Part shown: positions 59,377 through 64,000 of the stretch, one piece after another | How the letters are laid out: each line of letters opens with the position of its first letter | Numbering within the stretch: position 1 is the first letter of the stretch | Assembly: GCA_028274465.1 (NCBI GenBank) | Contig: CM051458.1 | Location: 87,130,085 to 87,194,084, forward strand | DNA from: Plantago ovata | Lineage: Eukaryota > Streptophyta > Magnoliopsida > Lamiales > Plantaginaceae | Direction of reading: 5' to 3' | Length of the DNA stretch: 64,000 bases | Notes under the pieces: model-generated | What the model saw: only the letters and a program-made list of their open reading frames with translations | Told to the model about the DNA's origin: nothing | Databases searched by the model: none | Program-made: the position numbers and the translations under genes

Positions 59377-60854
59377 TTAATTAATTAAGTCGTGTGTGAT
59401 CGATGTTATGGTTTGTATGCTCAATGACTTTACGAACAAATTTACGTTTCTAAAACAGTAGTAGTGATGACTGGTAAAGAACAACATAGAAAGATCAGTG
59501 TTTTGGAATTTTAGACAACAGTTGTCCTGACTCCTGAGCTTTTTTACGAAAAGTCGTTGGAGGAGGTAAAGTTGAAGAAAACTGCAACCGACGAGTAGTA
59601 CAGATTCCAAAATCGCCTTGTACACTGCTGTCTTGCTCATAGCATCATTAACTGCATTAATCGAAAACATAACTGCTGTGAAGTTCAACATCAGACAGAT
59701 GGTGCAGATTTGAACTTTCAAGTGAAAACATATATTATATACCTAATGCCTGGCGGTCTGTCTGTGCAACTAACCAGTGCTGTTCAAATCGAACATTGAA
59801 GATTGCATCGTCTAACTTTGATATCTGATCGAGCAACATGTTGAGATGTTCTGGAAATGTAGAAACCGCGTTTAGAAATGTTTATGCACCACTTGTGACT
59901 GAGAATTAGAACAGTTGCAGCAGGAAAAAGTATACATACCATCTTTTGCATGTTGGTTGTAGGAAAAATAATGGCCAACATGCAAATCAAAATCTATTGT
60001 TTCGTGAAAAAGGGACTTGTTCTTGAAGCAGAAGCGATAGAGTCCCTTCCTCTGCGCCATGAATTCATACTTTTCACTGGTTCTGTCATGGAAAGAATGA
60101 ACTTGCTCACCTCCCGGACCCTTTATCTGGTAATCGAAACAAAAGCATAAGCACTCAGAGATGCAATATATGCCAGCTGAACAGAAATATAAACACTACT
60201 CTAGTTAGTTATATCTTTTCTGTGCTCATTCAAGAAGATACAGAACCAATGTCCAACTGCAACTGTTTCATAGTTCAAGAAGTTAATCGCACACAACCCA
60301 GACAAGAGTCTAAAGTAATGAAGAATCATTGGGATGCATATTAAGAACCGAAAGAAGAACAAAAACCGGCCTATAACATGGCAAGCACATCCATTCCAAT
60401 TTATATACAACTAGCATTGTATAAACATAGCAGCAGCTAGGATCGCGAAATTCATCTACAAGACGAGCCAGTTTATACAGGAACATCGATCATAAACTAA
60501 ATGTTGAAGGTACACATGTGACATGACAACAAACAAAGGAAAACTGGAAGAATCTTAAATCACAGTATTAAAAATCCGATATAAGGAGAAAGACAGCTAA
60601 TCAAGAATTGATCGTTTACCATGAGATCAACACCGACATCACCATAAGTCCAAGTGGATTCAGCTTTGATGACAACAAACGAAATATGAACCATATTGCC
60701 TTCGTATTGCACATTGTGAGCTGAGAAAGGCACTCTTCCTCCTTATCTATCAAGAATCTGATCCCAACGAGTCAACCACTGCTGTCATTTGCAGCAATGT
60801 GCATATTATGGTAGATATGAACAATTTCGCAGCGGTTCTTTGTATCATCTGCAT
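59377..60854 (-). pseudogene. p24 family protein, beta2 type, probably frameshifted
   Basis: p24 proteins are small ER-Golgi membrane proteins that sort cargo into COPI/COPII vesicles. The p24-beta2 exon pattern is visible on the minus strand. First exon, about 60620-60854: signal-like MQMIQRTAAKLFISTI, then GIRFLIDKEE, then HNVQYEGNMVHISFVVIK. Next exons: 59940-60126 (IKGPGGEQVHSFHD, GLYRFCFKNKSLFHETIDFD), 59743-59850 (EHLNMLLDQISKLDDA, FEQHWLVAQTDRQA) and 59377-59651 (NDAMSKTAVYKAILES, SFLQLYLLQRLF). The first exon changes frame twice. One base appears missing at TTGGGATCAG (expected LGIRF), and four extra bases at TTCTCAGCTCACAAT put HNVQYEG in another frame. The C-terminus also runs about 45 residues past the usual short basic tail. 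Later exons join in frame with GT-AG sites, so this is a fairly young non-processed pseudogene, or the frameshifts are sequence errors. Confidence 0.65.
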
Positions 60855-61918
60855 TTAGTCATCCAACATAAACACAAACACAAACATTATATACATGCAT
60901 TAATCTTACAAGAGTATTAGCTAACAATATAGAACATGTAATGTGAAGATTTAGAGACTAAATCTAATGTGTCATAGAACTTACTATTGGATCTGGAAAC
61001 TGACACTCTATCATCATGCTAAATTTGTTATATGTTACTGCCTATTTTTGGTGATATATAAATCAACGTTTTTAAGCCTGAAAAAGTAAAGAAGTGGGAA
61101 AATTGCACTCTGTCACTATGACAATCTTTACATAGTATAACTATTACAGCTTTAAAATGACCGACAGGTAACAAGAGTGTATCATTACTTTTATATACCT
61201 TGTCCATGTGAGCCAGAAACAAACTGTAAATGAGTTAGGATCGGTTTACTTCGCCTTGAATTGATTTCAAAATTTCGGATCTTTTTCGTTAAGATCAGTT
61301 TAGTTCATGTTTGTATAGTGAAATTTATACTTCAAGTAAATTCAATTTAAAATTTTTAGGGCGAATTCAACAAAACAGAGCCTTATATGGTTTGCTGCTT
61401 TCTGTTTTTACACTTCTCTATAAAATAATAATAACTGAAAAAATAAATAAATGAAGAACTTGATGGTAAATTTCAATTGATGGTTGTTTTCAGCCAGTCA
61501 GATAGTACATTCTAAATAGCACAGTGAACTTGACATAATGAAGACAGTGAACCTGATATGGTAAATTTCATTGTTTTGATAGTAATAGCACAGTGAACTT
61601 GACACACTTGTAAATATTGATTGGTTACATAACCCTGTCCCTGATTCAGTGGTCATCTAAACTTGACATACTTGTAAGTTGTAACTACAAAAGAGCTGCA
61701 TTTGCAAATGCATAAAAATACACTATGATGTATGGCTTAAACATTTCACAAGAGTGATCAACTGCAACATCTAGGAAAGGAGAACAAAAATCCAATTCCA
61801 AGCACTGCACTTCCAGTAATCCAGCTCATGATACGGCCTCGCCAGCAAACCTCACTTCCAGTATTCAGTGTCTAGATTGATCAAGAAAAAGCATGCTCCA
61901 TAAAGATGGGTAGTACAA
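60855..61918. other. Intergenic region, no gene seen
   Basis: AT-rich sequence with no open frame of interest. The phrase ACAGTGAACTTGACA is repeated near 61520 and 61591, each followed by similar words, a weak local duplication. Confidence 0.4.
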
Positions 61919-62331
61919 CTATCCACTTCCATCGAGTTGTCCGTTGGAGGCAAGGTGTGCCATATATTGCTACAACATCAACAGAGTATTAACGGAAGCA
62001 GAAACTGAAATATAGTAGCAGCAGCAGTCCCAGTTATATCGCTGAGATGATTTCAAAACATTTTCTCTGTACTACTACACCGAATGACATATATCCAGCA
62101 GGAACTGGCAAAAGTTATTTCTCACACTAATCCAACATATTTTAACTTTAAAAGCACAAAGCATCCAGAACTTTATCAATCTCAATGAAATCATAAATCT
62201 GACTAAATACTTACTGCATGATATGCATATGGTGATTTTCCCTGGCGTTCAAAATGTTTGACTAGAATACCCCACTCAATAGGTCCCCATTCCTCTTCTT
62301 CAAAGCAATTGCCAAGTGCCACTTTATATAA
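61919..62331 (-). CDS. Last two exons of an unrecognised conserved plant protein (partial)
   Basis: Two exons are read on the minus strand: 62215-62331 (39 codons) and 61919-61969 (16 codons plus TAG), joined in phase 0 by a clean GT-AG intron. The protein fragment contains LYKVALGNCFEEEEWGPIEW, GILVKHFERQGKSPYAYHA and then QYMAHLASNGQLDGSG. The acidic and aromatic wording, codon-like composition and good splice sites argue for a real gene C-terminus. I have the impression of a conserved plant family but cannot name it. No upstream exon was found before 64000; a LINE remnant lies in between. The gene may start outside the window behind a large intron, or this may be a stranded fragment. Confidence 0.55.
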
Positions 62332-62687
62332 CTACCAAAGATACACAAATCCAAATGAGATCAAGTACATCAGATTTTTCAAAAAATTAAATTAGAAAAG
62401 GAAAAACTAGAAGTATCAATTAAGTTTAGCAAGATTTTCGCCTTACACATTTCTAATGTACCTTGCTCAGATTACAAGCCTGATATACTCTTATAAGCTA
62501 AAATAGAAAATTGTCCCAGATGTTCATAAATCACAATACAATCAATGTAGGCGATGATCTGAGCAATCCGCAGAGTAAATGTACTATTGTTTGAGGATAT
62601 GATCATGAAAAACGAAGAAGTAAGCATGTCAATGTGATCAAACTGTACTCATGTGCTGCTGATAAACAAAATTTGTCACACTGGACA

Positions 62688-62705
62688 CCCCCCCCCCCCC
62701 CCCCC
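62688..62705. repeat. Homopolymer run of 18 C
   Basis: An uninterrupted C run (G on the minus strand) in otherwise AT-rich DNA. It is length-unstable and prone to sequencing error. Confidence 0.9.
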
Positions 62706-62859
62706 ACAACAACCTTCTTCCCTTTGGTACGCTGGTATAGTTGGAAAGCAAGTAATGAAACCTAGCATCGAAACAAATGGATTCAGTCTTCTCCATCATC
62801 ACCCTCATCCTGAAACCCTTGAAACTCACTAACCTCCTCACAAGCCCTTGATATTGGTT

Positions 62860-63297
62860 TATTGGAATAAACCCCCTTCAGCTTGGATCAAAGCTAACAC
62901 TGACGGCACTTATAATTCCACTCTAAGCCTGGCTGAATCTGCAGGTCTAATTAGGTGTCATGAAGGGAGATTCTAAAAAGCTTTTGAAAATGTTCTGGGG
63001 GCACAAAAACCATTTTTCATGCAGAAGTAAGAAGTTGGTGCTATATTTGAGAGCCTGAAACTGAAAATTTCCAAAAGTCAGGGTTACTGTAGACTCTAGA
63101 GTAATAATTTAGTCTGATGCCCTCTAGAGATTGACTAGCTGAAATCTCAGAACACCAATAGAAATTGGATGTTTTGGAAATTGTTTCAAAGCATTCAAAG
63201 CACTATGAAAGACATGGAGGTGCATTTTTGCCACATACATAGAGAAGGAAATGGGGCTGCTGACAATTTAGCACAAGAAGCTCCACAATACACTTGA
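62860..63297 (+). mobile_element. RNase H remnant of a LINE-type (non-LTR) retrotransposon
   Basis: The plus-strand translation gives YWNKPPSAWIKANTDGTYNS, LSLAESAGLIRCHEGRF, GAIFESLKL, then MKDMEVHFCHIHREGNGAAD and NLAQEA. This is the RVT_3-type RNase H domain found at the C-terminus of plant LINEs: the WIKANTDG start, the aspartate-containing core and the HIHREGNGAADNLA end. Stops and at least one frame change interrupt it, for example after EGRF and after the KISKSQGYCRL stretch, so it is dead. No reverse transcriptase portion is visible upstream. Confidence 0.82.
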
Positions 63298-64000
63298 AAT
63301 AGAACTCCACATATTGCTGACTGCTCTGTCATTTTGGAAAAGAAAAAAAAAGTGTATTCTGACAACTCTGGTACTCCTTAACTTAGAATACAACAATAAA
63401 GAATAAGTTTTGGTGAATAATTTGTATTGGATTAAGTGCAAGACAGGAACCAAGAAGAAACATTAACTCAGATCAAGAAAATATCTGAGCATCACTTGTT
63501 GAAAAAAAGTAGGTGCAAGGAATAAATAATTAGAGTTCTAAGGAGTCTGTCTTGTGTTGCCTCTTTGTATGGTCCCTCATTCACTTCTATCTCCTCCATC
63601 CCTCTCCCTTCTCTCTCTTCTCTCACTCAAGTAGGTTCTATTCTTGCTTGTACAGTTTTACTAGTTAGGGGGTATACATTTGGCTTTTCTTCTCTTGTGT
63701 GTTCTCCTATTTTTCATCCTTCTTTTGCCTCCTGAGTCCTGTCCAGCGCTCTCCTCTAATCCCTCTTTCCTCTTTCCTTCCCTCCCTGTTTGCTCCTTTA
63801 TTCTATACAAAGTGGTACTCCCCCTACTCGTTTGCACTCTGGACTTACAAAGACAATGGATGTGATGATGACAGAATACATCTATCACTCTACATCATAT
63901 ACTTCTTACTCTGGCATTTTGTACCGTACAACAGTGGTGTAAGGCACTTGTCGGACTACTGTTATTGCAAGTTATTTGAAACATACGCAGAAGATCAGGA
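63298..64000. other. Right end of window, no gene recognised
   Basis: From about 63580 to 63800 the plus strand is strongly CT-rich (TCTCTCTTCTCTCACTC and similar). It may be a 5-prime UTR or promoter of a gene to the right, or a low-complexity tract. The open frames here have no known domain. Confidence 0.4.

Overview
The window is nuclear DNA of a flowering plant, most likely a eudicot. Genes are intron-rich and AT-rich, most introns are GT-AG, and the products are plant-specific (GH100 neutral invertase, KIB/DUF295 F-box proteins, MUSTANG protein, plant GT10 fucosyltransferase). Stowaway and hAT MITEs, LTR remnants, a Helitron piece and a LINE piece lie between and inside genes. The species cannot be named from the sequence. 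I found no rRNA, no intact tRNA gene and no CRISPR.

Layout. 1-2.5 kb: Helitron helicase scrap and a GC-ended hAT-like MITE with a long TA run. 3.1-5.3 kb (-): proteasome beta4 subunit. 5.3-7.5 kb: repeats and a Stowaway MITE. 7.5-14.0 kb (+): ten-exon O-fucosyltransferase-family gene. 14-16.4 kb: Pol III B-box repeat, TA run and a perfect hairpin. 16.4-18.8 kb (+): deoxyribonucleoside kinase with an HhH domain. 19.6-31.5 kb (-): 23-exon FANCM helicase with one AT-AC U12-type intron. 32.5-34.3 kb (+): small complex IV-associated membrane protein. 34.8-40.5 kb: tandem duplication carrying two F-box genes and a captured invertase tail. 40.5-43.2 kb (-): cytosolic-type neutral invertase. 43.2-48.4 kb: no gene seen. 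48.5-50.9 kb (-): RING-less MAT1. 51-53 kb: LTR and MITE debris. 53.3-55.6 kb (+): alpha-1,4-fucosyltransferase (FUT13 type). 56.1-58.0 kb (-): MUSTANG-type domesticated Mutator transposase. 59.4-60.9 kb (-): damaged p24-beta gene. 61.9-62.3 kb (-): last two exons of an unrecognised conserved gene. 62.9-63.3 kb: LINE RNase H remnant.

The genes form no single pathway. Their order resembles, from memory, two Arabidopsis chromosome 1 segments (about At1g35510-At1g35580 and At1g71990-At1g72040). This suggests an ancestral block retained here as one piece. I found no convincing new multi-gene system. The most notable signals are the U12 intron in FANCM, the F-box duplication with its readable junction and later insertions, and the changed catalytic residue in the MUSTANG protein. 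Exon boundaries were set by hand from reading frame, splice sites and remembered family sequences. Most should be accurate to the base, but no transcript was available.
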